Source of the DNA: Altibacter sp. HG106
GTDB taxonomy: Bacteria > Bacteroidota > Bacteroidia > Flavobacteriales > Flavobacteriaceae
Direction: 5' to 3'
Assembly (NCBI RefSeq): GCF_028561755.1
Contig: NZ_JAQQTD010000003.1
Span: forward strand, 1-64,000
DNA length: 64,000 bases
Part shown: positions 26,076-35,682 of the stretch, in pieces
Numbering within the stretch: position 1 is the stretch's first letter
Layout of the letters: every line of letters starts with the position of its first letter
Made by a program: the position numbers and the translations under genes
Notes under the pieces: generated by a model
The model's database searches: none
What the model saw: the letters and a program-made list of their open reading frames with translations, nothing else
What the model was told of the DNA's origin: nothing

Positions 26076-29000
26076 CTAATTCTTGGATATGGAAACCGGA
26101 AAATCTTGACCAAATCCGAAACTTGACGGGTACTGCGGACTTCCCTTATACTGCTCTGAAATTTCGGGAACACGACTCTCAATATATGCCTTCAATTCGT
26201 TTACCGTAATACGCTTATCGCCGCTATCGGCCTTCCCTGATAAGGCTTCCAACAACACATAGGTAAAGACGCCATGTCCTAGTTCATCAAATTCGGTGGC
26301 GAATTGCTGACTCCCGGAAGCGGTAAGCCAATGGGTCCCCGTGCTGCGCGCTAACTGCGCAATCGCTTTCTCTTCGGCAGCCCCACGAGCGGTAAGACTG
26401 GTAAGCGCTCCTGCACTTTGGCAGGCATCGAGTATGTACAATTGCTTTTGCGCCGGGATGCCCGAAGCGATCAAGGTAAGTTCTTCCGCGGAAATCCCTT
26501 TTTGTGCCAAGGCTCCGTCATTCCCATACAATTGCGTCACATCGCTAGGCACCAAATAGAATTGTTGATCCCCTTCCGAAGCAATCACGCCGTGTCCCGC
26601 ATAATAGAAGACGAAGATATCTTGCGGATTGGCTGCGGAAGCAATCTCGGTAAGCTGATCGAGTATCGTACCGCGAACGGCATCGGTGTTTTTGATGAAA
26701 TAAAGATGTGTCTTGGTGGTGATGTCCTTCAATCCGCGCGACACGGTTTCCTGAAAACTGGAAGCATCCGCTACAGCGTAGTTCAGGTTGTATTTCGGGT
26801 TTTGGTATTCGTCAATTCCCACTACCATAATATGCGCTTGAATTCCCTGAGGCTGCAAGATTTGTTGATTAGCAGGAGTATATTGCACCAGAAGCTTTTC
26901 GGGGGCGCTTTCGGTTCCTTGCGCATTGATCGCAATAGCCGAAAATTCATTAGCTCCTTCCACCAACTTGATCGCAAACTCTCTTTTTCCGGGATCTGAA
27001 GGCACATCATCTTCTACCACTAAATTTCGGGCGCCACTCCCCACACGTTTTCCATTGTGATACAACCGCAATTCTTTTATGGCGTTACCCTTCGCGACTC
27101 CCGACAGCAGCAACGTTCCGGTACCATTCTCAGTATTGATTTCTGTAGGAGACGTATCGTCGTCCGTTACATACAGGTTGCGACTACCTTCTTTGTAGGT
27201 AAGCGAAACCACCGGAGGGGACGCTAATTTATTGATATTGGCATTCGATTTAAAACTGGATTGTGCCAGTACTTGATGGACCAGCCGCGGGGTATAGAAT
27301 TGGTCAAAAACGCTTTCGAGCGGTATCAACTCCTTTTGCTTCAGAAACGCTACTTTCTCCCATCCTTTTTGAGAACCGTCAAACTGTCCTGATGGGGTAT
27401 ACGCAATCCAGCTGTCGTCTTCAAAGACGTACATCCGCAACACCTCCTCCTGGGTGGTAACATCCATAAACTTCAATGCGCCTGACTCGGCATAGGCCAG
27501 GATATTATCGGTGATAAAATCTCCAAAGAGTTTACTGAAGTTTCCCAGATTAAATACCTGTAATTGTTTTCCGCTAGGGATGTGAAACACACTTTCGCCG
27601 GTGGTATATCCTGAGTACAATAATAATTCTTCGTTGGGAGACATAAAGCTGTCCATCAAGGTACCGTCGAAGGAGGTAGGAATACTCCGAAGCAAGGCCC
27701 CTGTTTGCGTGTCTAGTATTTCAATTTGATTGGACGTCGCATTAGAAACCAAAAGTTCCTTCCCGTTCTTCAAATGGAAAATCCCGAAATACCTGCCCTC
27801 TTTGCTCCATTTTTCGGTGTTCGAACCAAAATCGAAGTAATGTAATTTGTCGTACATGGGTTGATCTCCCTGAATTTCCCTGCTGGTGTAGGCTACGGAA
27901 TTGTTTACCGGAGACAGACTCATTCCCTTCCGAAAGGCACCAATATCCAAATCAAGGGGTTTGTAAAATACCTCCGCCTTGGTTTCGGTGTTCACTACAC
28001 GCAAGCCCGAAGTATACAAAAGGGCGAGCAATTTGGTTGTCGGACTAAAATCTGCGTACTGGGCATTGCGATAATTATCGATCAAATCGTTAAAACTTTC
28101 CGGTTTTCCACGATGAAATACTTTGATGGGATCTGCCGTGGTGGTGATACCAAACACCTTATCGGAGGTAGGGTCTGCGATCATTTCTCCATAGCCATAT
28201 TCATCGCGATAGGTGGGTTGGTATTTTGTAAACTGCGTCACTCGGGGATGTGCCATGAGTGAAAAAGTCTGACTCCCGTACTGTGCTGAAAACACGAGCT
28301 CGATGGCTTCCCCGTTCTGAAAACCGATAATATCCCGTGGCTCAATCACTTTATTACCGTATTGTAGTATAGGGTTGGCTTCAAACAATCGGTGTTTGGT
28401 TAGCGGCGCTTCGTAGCCCATTTGTCCATAAATATACTGGCCCGCGTCTATAAGTCCGTAGGTTTCTTCCAGTTCCGAAAAACTTCCCTTCACCGCTCCT
28501 GTTTCTGCATCGATCAAGGTTAGCGGTAGTACATAATTCTGAAGCCACACTCCCTTGCGATCTTTAGAATACATGGCATCGAAACGGGTGGGCGCAATAA
28601 TGCCCTCAACCTCTTTTTCATACGTAAATGTTTGATTCCAAAGAATGCTTCTCGTCGTGGGATTCATACGCATATAGACAAGCCTCTTGTCTTCCTGACG
28701 ATATACAGCACGCAGTACATCCCCATTATCAAACATCATAATATAGTCACCCTCTAGGGCGGTGTATTCTTGAGTAGCGAAAGAATACACATAGTACCTT
28801 CCATAATCGGGTGCCAAATACAGGTAGTTGCCATCGGCGCTATATTCAAAGAACAGTTGTTGCGCTTCAAAAGGAAGCGGTTGCATGTTGGCCGGAAGAA
28901 AGGTGCCGGTGATTTCATCCAGCGCGTATAAAGCGATCATATAGTTCTGATCTTGCGCCAGCAGTGTAAGCTGGCCTTTCCCCGCCTGTTCGAAATACGC

Positions 29001-29348
29001 AATGCTATAAATGCGCCCTAGCGGATATTCCTTCAACTTTTGAAAGGTCTCGGTACTATAGGTGGTAATCACATTATTTCCTAAGGTGTATACTATCCCT
29101 GACTTCTCGTTAATTTCTAGTTCGGTGATGTTGTCGGACAGGTCGATGGTTTTATACAACAAACCATTTTTCTCATTCCAGAATTTCAGGGTTTTGTCCA
29201 TGCTCCCATGGGTTACCAAAACGTTTCGTTTAGCGTCTAAGACGGTGGCGGTAATTTGCTGTGAATGATTGCTTTGAACCACGAATTGTTGCTGCGCTTT
29301 CGCGGAAATCCCAAACAGTACACACCAAAGAATGAATACGGCTCTCAT
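26076..29348 (-). CDS. Secreted WD40-like propeller with C-terminal caspase (C14) domain
   Basis: The protein has 1090 residues. A signal peptide (1-18, AKA-Q) sends it out of the cytoplasm. Residues about 20-700 are WD40-like propeller repeats ('LDAKRNVLVTHGSMDKTLKFWN'). A beta-sandwich segment spans about 720-830. The caspase fold begins near 838, with catalytic His919 in 'YYAGHG' and Cys976 in 'ILDACQSAG', so the dyad is intact. At 774-783 it carries RNLVVEDDVP, identical to residues 358-367 of the papain-like protease encoded just upstream, one base away. Caspase-like bacterial enzymes commonly cut after Arg/Lys or Asp. The propeller may bind partners or substrates. Its biological role is unknown. 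Confidence 0.9.
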   Translation of the reverse strand: MRAVFILWCVLFGISAKAQQQFVVQSNHSQQITATVLDAKRNVLVTHGSMDKTLKFWNEKNGLLYKTIDLSDNITELEINEKSGIVYTLGNNVITTYSTETFQKLKEYPLGRIYSIAYFEQAGKGQLTLLAQDQNYMIALYALDEITGTFLPANMQPLPFEAQQLFFEYSADGNYLYLAPDYGRYYVYSFATQEYTALEGDYIMMFDNGDVLRAVYRQEDKRLVYMRMNPTTRSILWNQTFTYEKEVEGIIAPTRFDAMYSKDRKGVWLQNYVLPLTLIDAETGAVKGSFSELEETYGLIDAGQYIYGQMGYEAPLTKHRLFEANPILQYGNKVIEPRDIIGFQNGEAIELVFSAQYGSQTFSLMAHPRVTQFTKYQPTYRDEYGYGEMIADPTSDKVFGITTTADPIKVFHRGKPESFNDLIDNYRNAQYADFSPTTKLLALLYTSGLRVVNTETKAEVFYKPLDLDIGAFRKGMSLSPVNNSVAYTSREIQGDQPMYDKLHYFDFGSNTEKWSKEGRYFGIFHLKNGKELLVSNATSNQIEILDTQTGALLRSIPTSFDGTLMDSFMSPNEELLLYSGYTTGESVFHIPSGKQLQVFNLGNFSKLFGDFITDNILAYAESGALKFMDVTTQEEVLRMYVFEDDSWIAYTPSGQFDGSQKGWEKVAFLKQKELIPLESVFDQFYTPRLVHQVLAQSSFKSNANINKLASPPVVSLTYKEGSRNLYVTDDDTSPTEINTENGTGTLLLSGVAKGNAIKELRLYHNGKRVGSGARNLVVEDDVPSDPGKREFAIKLVEGANEFSAIAINAQGTESAPEKLLVQYTPANQQILQPQGIQAHIMVVGIDEYQNPKYNLNYAVADASSFQETVSRGLKDITTKTHLYFIKNTDAVRGTILDQLTEIASAANPQDIFVFYYAGHGVIASEGDQQFYLVPSDVTQLYGNDGALAQKGISAEELTLIASGIPAQKQLYILDACQSAGALTSLTARGAAEEKAIAQLARSTGTHWLTASGSQQFATEFDELGHGVFTYVLLEALSGKADSGDKRITVNELKAYIESRVPEISEQYKGSPQYPSSFGFGQDFPVSISKN

Positions 29349-29349
29349 C

Positions 29350-30915
29350 TTATTGGTGTGTTATTTCTACCATCAACGGAACCACATAGCCTTCGGCTCC
29401 TTCTTTTACGCTAAATCCGGGTGTAGCCGATTCGTAGCTTACCATTTTTTTGTCGATGAGTTTATCGCCCAAGGCCGCCTTGATCTTGGTAGTTAATCCG
29501 CCTTCTGTCGCCTCCATTTTAGCCAGTAGATCGGCCTCGTCTAATTGTTGTTGACTGAACAAGATCAGTAGGTAGTCGGTTCCGGGGTTATCGTCCATCC
29601 GAATCACCTTCTTTTCGCTAGGGAAGGCCAACTCGGCATTGGCAGAAATCAAGGGCGACATTCCGTCTTCAAACGGAAGAATCTTGTTGATTTTTTGGGT
29701 GAGGTCGGTAGCGAAGGCATAGATATACCCTTCATTTTCGTTTTCTAAATAAAATCGGAAACGCGTCCCGCTTGGATAGGCCTTGTCCATTTTGTAGGCA
29801 ACCAGCTCCTCTCCCGGAACATCATCTTCCACCACGAGATTTCGAGTAGACGTGCGCTGGGTTGGCATGTCCATTCCTGTATTAGTTACGAATCGCAAGC
29901 TTCCTTTTGGGAATTTTTGAGCAATAGGCGATTGATCCAAGGCTTCCGGTAAACTCGGTTGCCCCGGGCGCCCGGGCTTGCTAGGTGACCCTTTGGGTTG
30001 GTTGGGCACTACCTTTGGTGCACCAGGCGGACGCGGCACTACCTTCGGCTTCCCAATATCTTCTTTCTTCGTGTAATAACTGTACGCCTGTAAGGCTCCC
30101 ATGGCCCACTCTTCGTATTCGGTATAGGGTACCCATATAAAGCCACCATCACCCCATTGGGTTCCCCAGCTATTCAAAAGACGAAAAGCGCCCCCTTCGT
30201 AATTGTCGTCATAGCCAACCACTACCATGGCGTGATACCCGTGTTGCTTGGCTGTAGTTCCTTTTTCTTCCGGAGAAGAACGCCAAACTCGCTGTGCTTT
30301 GAAAAAGCTCTGCGGAAGTTTCATTCCCAACAACACCGGGTAGCCTTCTGCCAATGCTTTTTTCGTAGCATTGGTTTTTACACCATAGTCGGTTGTATTA
30401 AAAAAGAATAAGGTTTGATAGTCCCGGATACGATAATCGATAGCCTCCATTTGTACCGTCGTGGAAATTTGCGGATTACAGACATACGGCAGCGTACTTA
30501 ATCGCGGAGCCCCATATACTTTCAGCGCCTCTAAGCCCAACTTCGGATTGGCACCTTTATCACAATTGAGGTCGTCTTCTTTTTTGATCAAGGAATAGAC
30601 AAAGGAAGGCGATAAGGCATTGGCCGTTATGGTTTGTTTGTTGGTGAGTCCGTTGTCCTTCGCTAGCATAATTGTGCGTAAGCCGTAGGCCGAAGCGTAG
30701 GCCACACAGGTTCCGTATTGTCCCTGGTTTCCGGGAATGGGAGCGTATTGCTCTAGCGAATAAGAGGAAGGTAAGGTTTCATAAGTCGAAGCGGTGAACT
30801 GCGCCTTATATGGAATGCTTCGATAGGATTCTTCATCCCAAACCATTCCGGTGGGATACTGTTGCGCAAAAGAAATACTAACGAATAATAAGAGTAGTAA
30901 TGATAAGTGTTTCAT
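29350..30915 (-). CDS. Secreted papain-like (C1) cysteine protease with DUF4384-like domain
   Basis: The protein has 521 residues. A signal peptide (1-17) precedes a C1A catalytic domain (about 50-280) with Cys70 in 'GQYGTCVAYAS', His228 in 'GYHAMVVVGYDD' and Asn248 in 'LLNSWGTQWGDGG', so the triad is intact. There is no obvious inhibitory propeptide. A Pro/Lys-rich linker (289-324) follows, then RNLVVEDDVP at 358-367, then a domain like DUF4384 (about 370-480, 'FRFYLENENEGYIYAFATD'). It is the first gene of a two-gene unit with the caspase, which starts one base after this stop codon. It is probably periplasmic or on the surface. Confidence 0.9.
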   Translation of the reverse strand: MKHLSLLLLLFVSISFAQQYPTGMVWDEESYRSIPYKAQFTASTYETLPSSYSLEQYAPIPGNQGQYGTCVAYASAYGLRTIMLAKDNGLTNKQTITANALSPSFVYSLIKKEDDLNCDKGANPKLGLEALKVYGAPRLSTLPYVCNPQISTTVQMEAIDYRIRDYQTLFFFNTTDYGVKTNATKKALAEGYPVLLGMKLPQSFFKAQRVWRSSPEEKGTTAKQHGYHAMVVVGYDDNYEGGAFRLLNSWGTQWGDGGFIWVPYTEYEEWAMGALQAYSYYTKKEDIGKPKVVPRPPGAPKVVPNQPKGSPSKPGRPGQPSLPEALDQSPIAQKFPKGSLRFVTNTGMDMPTQRTSTRNLVVEDDVPGEELVAYKMDKAYPSGTRFRFYLENENEGYIYAFATDLTQKINKILPFEDGMSPLISANAELAFPSEKKVIRMDDNPGTDYLLILFSQQQLDEADLLAKMEATEGGLTTKIKAALGDKLIDKKMVSYESATPGFSVKEGAEGYVVPLMVEITHQ

Positions 30916-30965
30916 AACGTAGGGTTTTTACGCTATAAAAGTCTATCAATTCAGAAAAAATTGAA

Positions 30966-30983
30966 ATACGGCAATTGTCGTAT
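30966..30983. repeat. 18-bp inverted repeat upstream of the protease pair
   Basis: ATACGGCAATTGTCGTAT is palindromic except for one G/T pair. It lies between the end of the barrel gene (31000) and the protease start (30915). It may be an operator for the proteases. Alternatively, since a T-rich stretch follows on the minus strand, it may be a weak terminator of the barrel gene. Confidence 0.4.
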
Positions 30984-30999
30984 ATCTGAAAGAGACGTC

Positions 31000-33765
31000 T
31001 TACAAATTGTAGCGAACTACCAACATCATGATGCGTGGTAGGACGAAATACTGACTCGTTGTATTGAACTGATCGTTAAAACTGTCGTTATTCAAGAATT
31101 CCGTATTGAGCAAGTTGGTACCTCGAATGGAAAATTCCCACGGACTATCGCCTTTTTGGTAATACAGGTTGGCATTGACGAACGAATAACTATTATCTAC
31201 CGTATTGTCTTTGTTGGTGTAATTGTAGTAGTTCCATTCGGCGTCAAAGGTGAAATCCTGCAGAAAACGAATATCTACATTCGCGAAGGGCTGGTGGGTA
31301 TAGAACGTTTGTTCGAGTCCGCCATTGTCATAGTCATTTAAAATCAATCCGTACCCAAGCTCGAAATTCGGCCACTCTTTAAAATTACTGCGAATACTTC
31401 CGCGGTAATTCTGTGTAAAGCTCTCGCTGGTTCTTATGTTTTGGGTATCATCATTGGCATCACCTCCGCCCCCCGGAAGCGACTGAATGATATTGTTCGA
31501 TTTTAAATACGCGACGTTGGCGTTGGCAATAAATTCGACCTTCTTGACTCGCTTGCTAAACCTTCCGAAGGCAGAAAGGGTTTCATCGGGAAAGTTGCTG
31601 TTTAGGTTCACAGGACTGCTTACCTGGTTGATGGCGATAATATTGGTATTGTTTTTAATCCCTTCCACACGACGGGTATAGCTAAGGTTTCCACTGATGT
31701 TGGTATAGCTGAAGAGGTTGAAATTGAAATAGGTTAGATTATACGTATGTGAAATGGCGTTTTCTAAGAATCGATTCCCACGAAAGAGTCGGTTGTAATT
31801 ATTGAACACAAACGCTTCCGCATAATTGATCACGTCGGTATATTCAGCTGCCAGCGCATAATTAAAGCGCAACGATTCACTTTTCTTGATCTGCCAGATG
31901 GCATTCACATCCGGTAGCAGCATCCAATTGTTTTGTCGGTTTTCAAACCCCAATTGCTCGTTTACCAGCGTATAGTTGTGTAAGGTCACTCCGGGCGTAA
32001 AAATGAACTGTCCGGTCTTTACTTTGTAATGTAAGCCCAAAAAGATATCAGAGAATCCGTAGGCCACATCATTTTGAAGGGGTTGTGCGTTTCCGTCGAT
32101 GGGAGGTGTTTCGGTAAGATCGCTTTGTGAGCCGTTGTCGAGCAACTGGAAAATGTTCGAGTCAAATTCTTGATCGCTAATTGTGGCTCCTGCTGTCACG
32201 TTTAGGTTGCTCGTATTATTCAATACATAAAACCAATCGACCTTCGCATCCAGCTTATGGGTTTTCACATTTTTTTGCTGATTCACATTAAAACGAGTTT
32301 GCGTGGTATCTACGGGAAGGATGCCGGGGAAAGGTTGCAGGTCGGTAATGGCATTGTAAAACGGATCTTCCTCCTGCCACAAATGTTGTACTTGGCCGGC
32401 GAAGATGTTCTTTTCATTTAAGGTATAATAGGCATTGATATTTTGATTGATGCTGAAGGGGTCGTTCTCTTTGGCTTCGGAAATATTGTTAGTCGCCGTT
32501 TCAAACTGCGAAACCGTCATGGCATCTTCGGTTTGCTGAGATCCTTTCACCAAGACATCGTAATCTAACTGAAAATCTACGTTCGGCTTGTACACCGCAC
32601 TTCCTTTGAACATCCCCAGTTGCGTTTGTTGGTCGTTGGTAGAAGTGGTCGTTTCGGTCGTTCCGGTAGCGATATATCTTCGGATGGAATTCTGAACAAT
32701 ATTCGTTCGGTTATCTGAAAGGATTGTAAAGCCGCTAAGATCTAAGCTTTCCGAGGTATTCCAACTAAAATTACCGGCCACGAATTTAGCTTCAATCGCA
32801 TTAGCGCGATTGTTCTGTGCCACAGCGAAACCCAGATCTCCTTCCGAAATATTAAAACGCGTTCCGCCGCCGCGATTGAAATTTCGGAAGCCTCCGGTAA
32901 AGTTGAAATAATCGCGCCAGGTAAACGGTACTTCGCCAATATCGTTGAAGTCGGTGATCAGGTTAATGCTGTATTTCGGACTGTAATAAAACAATTTGGG
33001 ATGCACCAAATAGCGCGCATCGTCATCGCCATCAATACCTGCTCCGGCTGTTAGCTCCCCGAACCAGAAATTCTTTTTTCCTTCTTTCAGTTTGATATTA
33101 ATAGCCACATTGTCCTGATCGTTCCCCAAACCGCGCATCTGGTCGACCTCATTGTAATTCCGAAGCACCTGTACCTTATCGACGGCATCGGCCGGAATAT
33201 TCTTGGTAGCGAGCTTTGAATCGCCATCAAAGAAATCTTTTCCTTCCACCATCACCTTGGTTACCGGCTTTCCTTCTACTTGTATCTCACCATCGTCGTT
33301 CACCTCGATTCCCGGTAGGTTTTTCATAACATCGCCTAGTTTCCGCTCGTCGCCTCGATTAAAAGAATCGGCATTGTAGACAATGGTATCTCCTTTTACC
33401 GTCACAGGCATTTCGTACACAATTTCCACCCCGTCTAATTGGTCGGCCTTCGATTGTAGCACAAAATCTTGTGTCATATTCGCAGCCCCTTCTGGCACTT
33501 CTAAGATGAGCTCTGTCGTTTCATAGCCTAAAAAGCTCGCCTTTAACAAATAAGTATTTCCCACGGGCAAATCGACTTGATAACGACCTTCGTAGTTGGT
33601 AATAGCATACGATTCGATAGCCCCGGTTTCCTGCACGGAAGCGATCACATTCGCCAATTCTAACGGGTCTCCAATACTGTCTTTAATGGTTCCGCGTACT
33701 TGAATACTTTGCGCGGTTGCGCTGAGGCAAAAGAAGAGGCCAAGGGCCCACAAATAATGATTCAT
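31000..33765 (-). CDS. TonB-dependent-receptor-like outer-membrane barrel
   Basis: The protein has 921 residues. Signal peptide 1-18, a carboxypeptidase-regulatory-like domain (about 22-108, 'VRGTIKDSIGDPLELANVI'), a plug-like part ('YNADSFNRGDERKLGDVMKNLPGIEV', about 130-156) and a long C-terminal OMP_b-brl_3-type barrel ending in 'MMLVVRYNL'. This is the SusC-like/TonB-associated class used for import or export across the outer membrane. It is the third gene after two GLPGLI genes, 24 bases downstream of the second, a pairing seen repeatedly in flavobacteria. The substrate is unknown. Confidence 0.88.
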   Translation of the reverse strand: MNHYLWALGLFFCLSATAQSIQVRGTIKDSIGDPLELANVIASVQETGAIESYAITNYEGRYQVDLPVGNTYLLKASFLGYETTELILEVPEGAANMTQDFVLQSKADQLDGVEIVYEMPVTVKGDTIVYNADSFNRGDERKLGDVMKNLPGIEVNDDGEIQVEGKPVTKVMVEGKDFFDGDSKLATKNIPADAVDKVQVLRNYNEVDQMRGLGNDQDNVAINIKLKEGKKNFWFGELTAGAGIDGDDDARYLVHPKLFYYSPKYSINLITDFNDIGEVPFTWRDYFNFTGGFRNFNRGGGTRFNISEGDLGFAVAQNNRANAIEAKFVAGNFSWNTSESLDLSGFTILSDNRTNIVQNSIRRYIATGTTETTTSTNDQQTQLGMFKGSAVYKPNVDFQLDYDVLVKGSQQTEDAMTVSQFETATNNISEAKENDPFSINQNINAYYTLNEKNIFAGQVQHLWQEEDPFYNAITDLQPFPGILPVDTTQTRFNVNQQKNVKTHKLDAKVDWFYVLNNTSNLNVTAGATISDQEFDSNIFQLLDNGSQSDLTETPPIDGNAQPLQNDVAYGFSDIFLGLHYKVKTGQFIFTPGVTLHNYTLVNEQLGFENRQNNWMLLPDVNAIWQIKKSESLRFNYALAAEYTDVINYAEAFVFNNYNRLFRGNRFLENAISHTYNLTYFNFNLFSYTNISGNLSYTRRVEGIKNNTNIIAINQVSSPVNLNSNFPDETLSAFGRFSKRVKKVEFIANANVAYLKSNNIIQSLPGGGGDANDDTQNIRTSESFTQNYRGSIRSNFKEWPNFELGYGLILNDYDNGGLEQTFYTHQPFANVDIRFLQDFTFDAEWNYYNYTNKDNTVDNSYSFVNANLYYQKGDSPWEFSIRGTNLLNTEFLNNDSFNDQFNTTSQYFVLPRIMMLVVRYNL

Positions 33766-33789
33766 GAAGCTAGTTCAAAGTAAGGAAAA

Positions 33790-34668
33790 TTATCCGCCAA
33801 AGCGTCGGTTTCCACGACCGCCGCGTCCTCTAAAGTTCTCTCGCATTTCCTGCATTTTCTCGGCTACAATTTCGTTGTATTCAGAACGAGAGACCTCTTT
33901 TCCTTTAGTTGGTTTTTCGATTTCTATAGTTTCTTTTGGGTTCAAAACGATCTTTGAACATAAAATGGTAGTTCGGTAGGCATTCAATTCGAGGATTAAA
34001 CCCGGCAAACCGGCGTATTCTCCGGGACCGTTTCCTACCGGGATCTGAGGCGTAAACCACGCTGTTACGATGATCTCCTTCGGAATTTCAATCTGCTCAA
34101 AAGGGTCTTCCACTTCGGTTTCGGTTTGAGTAGAATCAGTTTCCTTTTCTGCACCTTCGTCACGATCTCTTCGACGCGCCATGCTAAAGTCGTTTTCGTC
34201 AATAGGTTTAACAGCCGTTGCCTTGATGGCTAAGTATTGGCCGATTTGTTTCGACTCTTTTCCGACTTCCCATTTTAGGTTCGCCAAGGTATCATTAATC
34301 AGAAATTCTTTTCCGAAGAACTCTCGCTCTTCCAAGATCTGATTGTCCTTCAAATTTTTATACTGTGCTCCGGGGGCGAAGCTTCCCATCATCATCCCGA
34401 AGCCGCCACCGGCTCCCGCTTCCAGCTTTTCCTCTTCTTCATATACCGATTCGTTCCCGTTGAAGGTTAGAATATAGGTTTTTTCTAAAAAGCTCTTCAT
34501 TCGCTGCGCGATCATCTGTTTCATCTGTTCGCTCATTTCCCGATTTCCAAAATTATCCATATCAATGGTCGTTTTGGATTCGTAATAGGCTTTTCCGCTA
34601 ATGCTTTGAGCCTGAACCGACAGCGTGAGGAATAGGACTCCTAAAAAAGTAAAGAATTTCATTTTCAT
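33790..34668 (-). CDS. GLPGLI family secreted protein (second copy)
   Basis: From the ATG at 34668 it has 292 residues with signal peptide MKMKFFTFLGVLFLTLSVQA. The defining string GLPGLILELN sits about two thirds in, preceded by 'WFTPQIPVGNGPGEY'. It ends in a Arg/Gly-rich tail (RENFRGRGGRGNRRFGG). The family is restricted to Bacteroidota and its function is unknown. It is a paralogue of the gene just upstream, sharing the same layout, 'ILCSKIVLNP' and the basic tail. The frame back to 34695 adds residues that precede the signal peptide and is less likely. Confidence 0.88.
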   Translation of the reverse strand: MKMKFFTFLGVLFLTLSVQAQSISGKAYYESKTTIDMDNFGNREMSEQMKQMIAQRMKSFLEKTYILTFNGNESVYEEEEKLEAGAGGGFGMMMGSFAPGAQYKNLKDNQILEEREFFGKEFLINDTLANLKWEVGKESKQIGQYLAIKATAVKPIDENDFSMARRRDRDEGAEKETDSTQTETEVEDPFEQIEIPKEIIVTAWFTPQIPVGNGPGEYAGLPGLILELNAYRTTILCSKIVLNPKETIEIEKPTKGKEVSRSEYNEIVAEKMQEMRENFRGRGGRGNRRFGG

Positions 34669-34687
34669 AGAATTATAACGTCTTATA

Positions 34688-34701
34688 AGTACCAAGGTAC
34701 T
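34688..34701. repeat. Short palindrome between the two GLPGLI genes
   Basis: AGTACC-AA-GGTACT has perfect 6-base arms, 20 bases upstream of the second GLPGLI start. It could be an operator or a small hairpin. The evidence is weak. Confidence 0.25.
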
Positions 34702-34743
34702 CTTTTTGTTACAAAATCTTAGACGCTTTTTACAGGAAATGGT

Positions 34744-35589
34744 TTAGCCACCTATTTTGATCTCGAAGTTGTTTCCATGCTTTCCACCTCTACCTTGTTG
34801 TTGCTCATGAATCTCTTCCATTTTCTTGTCGACGATCTCTTGGTATTCGGCATCGGTCACTTTCTTCCCTTTTCTCGGTTCTTTAATAGCAACTCCGTCT
34901 TCGGGATTCAACACGATCTTAGAACACAAGATGGTTTGAGAGCCATCGTTGACCTCCAGGATAAGCCCCGGCAAGCCTTGATAGTTCGCCGGACCGTGAC
35001 CTATGGGAACTTGGGGTGTGTACCAGGCGGTTACCAAGACCTCTTCTTCATCCTTCTGATTCGTAGAATCACTTCCCTTTTCGTCGGTGGATGAACTTAC
35101 CGAACGAATCGTGCGCGTGGTTCGATAGGTAGCTTTAAAGCAGGTGTATGCTCCAATATTCTTAGTTTCCTTATGCAACTCCCAGTTAGCTTGTTCCAGA
35201 CTGTCCTGAATTAAAAATTGCTTTCCGAAGAGCTCTACTTGGTTCGCAAATCGTTGTTCTCTTAAGTTTTTATACAGTTCATCATTTCCTCCCGCCCCGG
35301 CTACAATTACCTGAACACCGCCAGAGGATGCCATGGGATTCGGACTATCGAGGCTTTGGTTTTCCTTGTAGCTCGATTCTGTTTCCGTGAACGTGAGACT
35401 GTACTCTTTCTCAAACTGTTTTCGCATCATGGCCAGCATTTGTTGTCGCATGTCATCCGAAAATTGAGTACTGTCTAGCTGAATGTCTAATTTACGTTGT
35501 GATTTGTACGTGGCAATTCCCGTAATGCTCTGCGCTGTAAGCGGTAGCGCGAAAATTGAAAACGCCAATAAAGGTAATAGTTGTTTCAT
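34744..35589 (-). CDS. GLPGLI family secreted protein (first copy)
   Basis: A 281-residue protein with a signal peptide (MKQLLPLLAFSIFALPLTA-Q), 'ITGIATYKSQRKLDIQLDSTQ' near the start and GLPGLILEVN in the second half, preceded by 'WYTPQVPIGHGPANY'. It ends with a basic Gly-rich tail. A TAACTTTA -7-like box (35602-35595) lies six bases before the ATG and would start the transcript running through the second GLPGLI gene into the barrel gene. The function is unknown. It could be an accessory to the barrel. Confidence 0.88.
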   Translation of the reverse strand: MKQLLPLLAFSIFALPLTAQSITGIATYKSQRKLDIQLDSTQFSDDMRQQMLAMMRKQFEKEYSLTFTETESSYKENQSLDSPNPMASSGGVQVIVAGAGGNDELYKNLREQRFANQVELFGKQFLIQDSLEQANWELHKETKNIGAYTCFKATYRTTRTIRSVSSSTDEKGSDSTNQKDEEEVLVTAWYTPQVPIGHGPANYQGLPGLILEVNDGSQTILCSKIVLNPEDGVAIKEPRKGKKVTDAEYQEIVDKKMEEIHEQQQGRGGKHGNNFEIKIGG

Positions 35590-35682
35590 ATTAGTAAAGT
35601 TACACCATCTTTGCTAAAGACGACATCATCTTGTCTCTGTTACACCTGCCATCATTGGCCCGCATTTTGTATCTTGCCTGGC

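Noticed and set aside
29963-29976. Perfect 14-bp GC palindrome CCCGGGCGCCCGGG
   Set aside because: It lies inside the Pro/Gly-rich linker of the papain-like protease and is explained by codons for Pro, Gly and Arg.
26076-30915. The protease pair as an anti-phage defence system
   Set aside because: Both proteins have signal peptides, so they act outside the cytoplasm, and no defence sensor or nuclease gene is adjacent.
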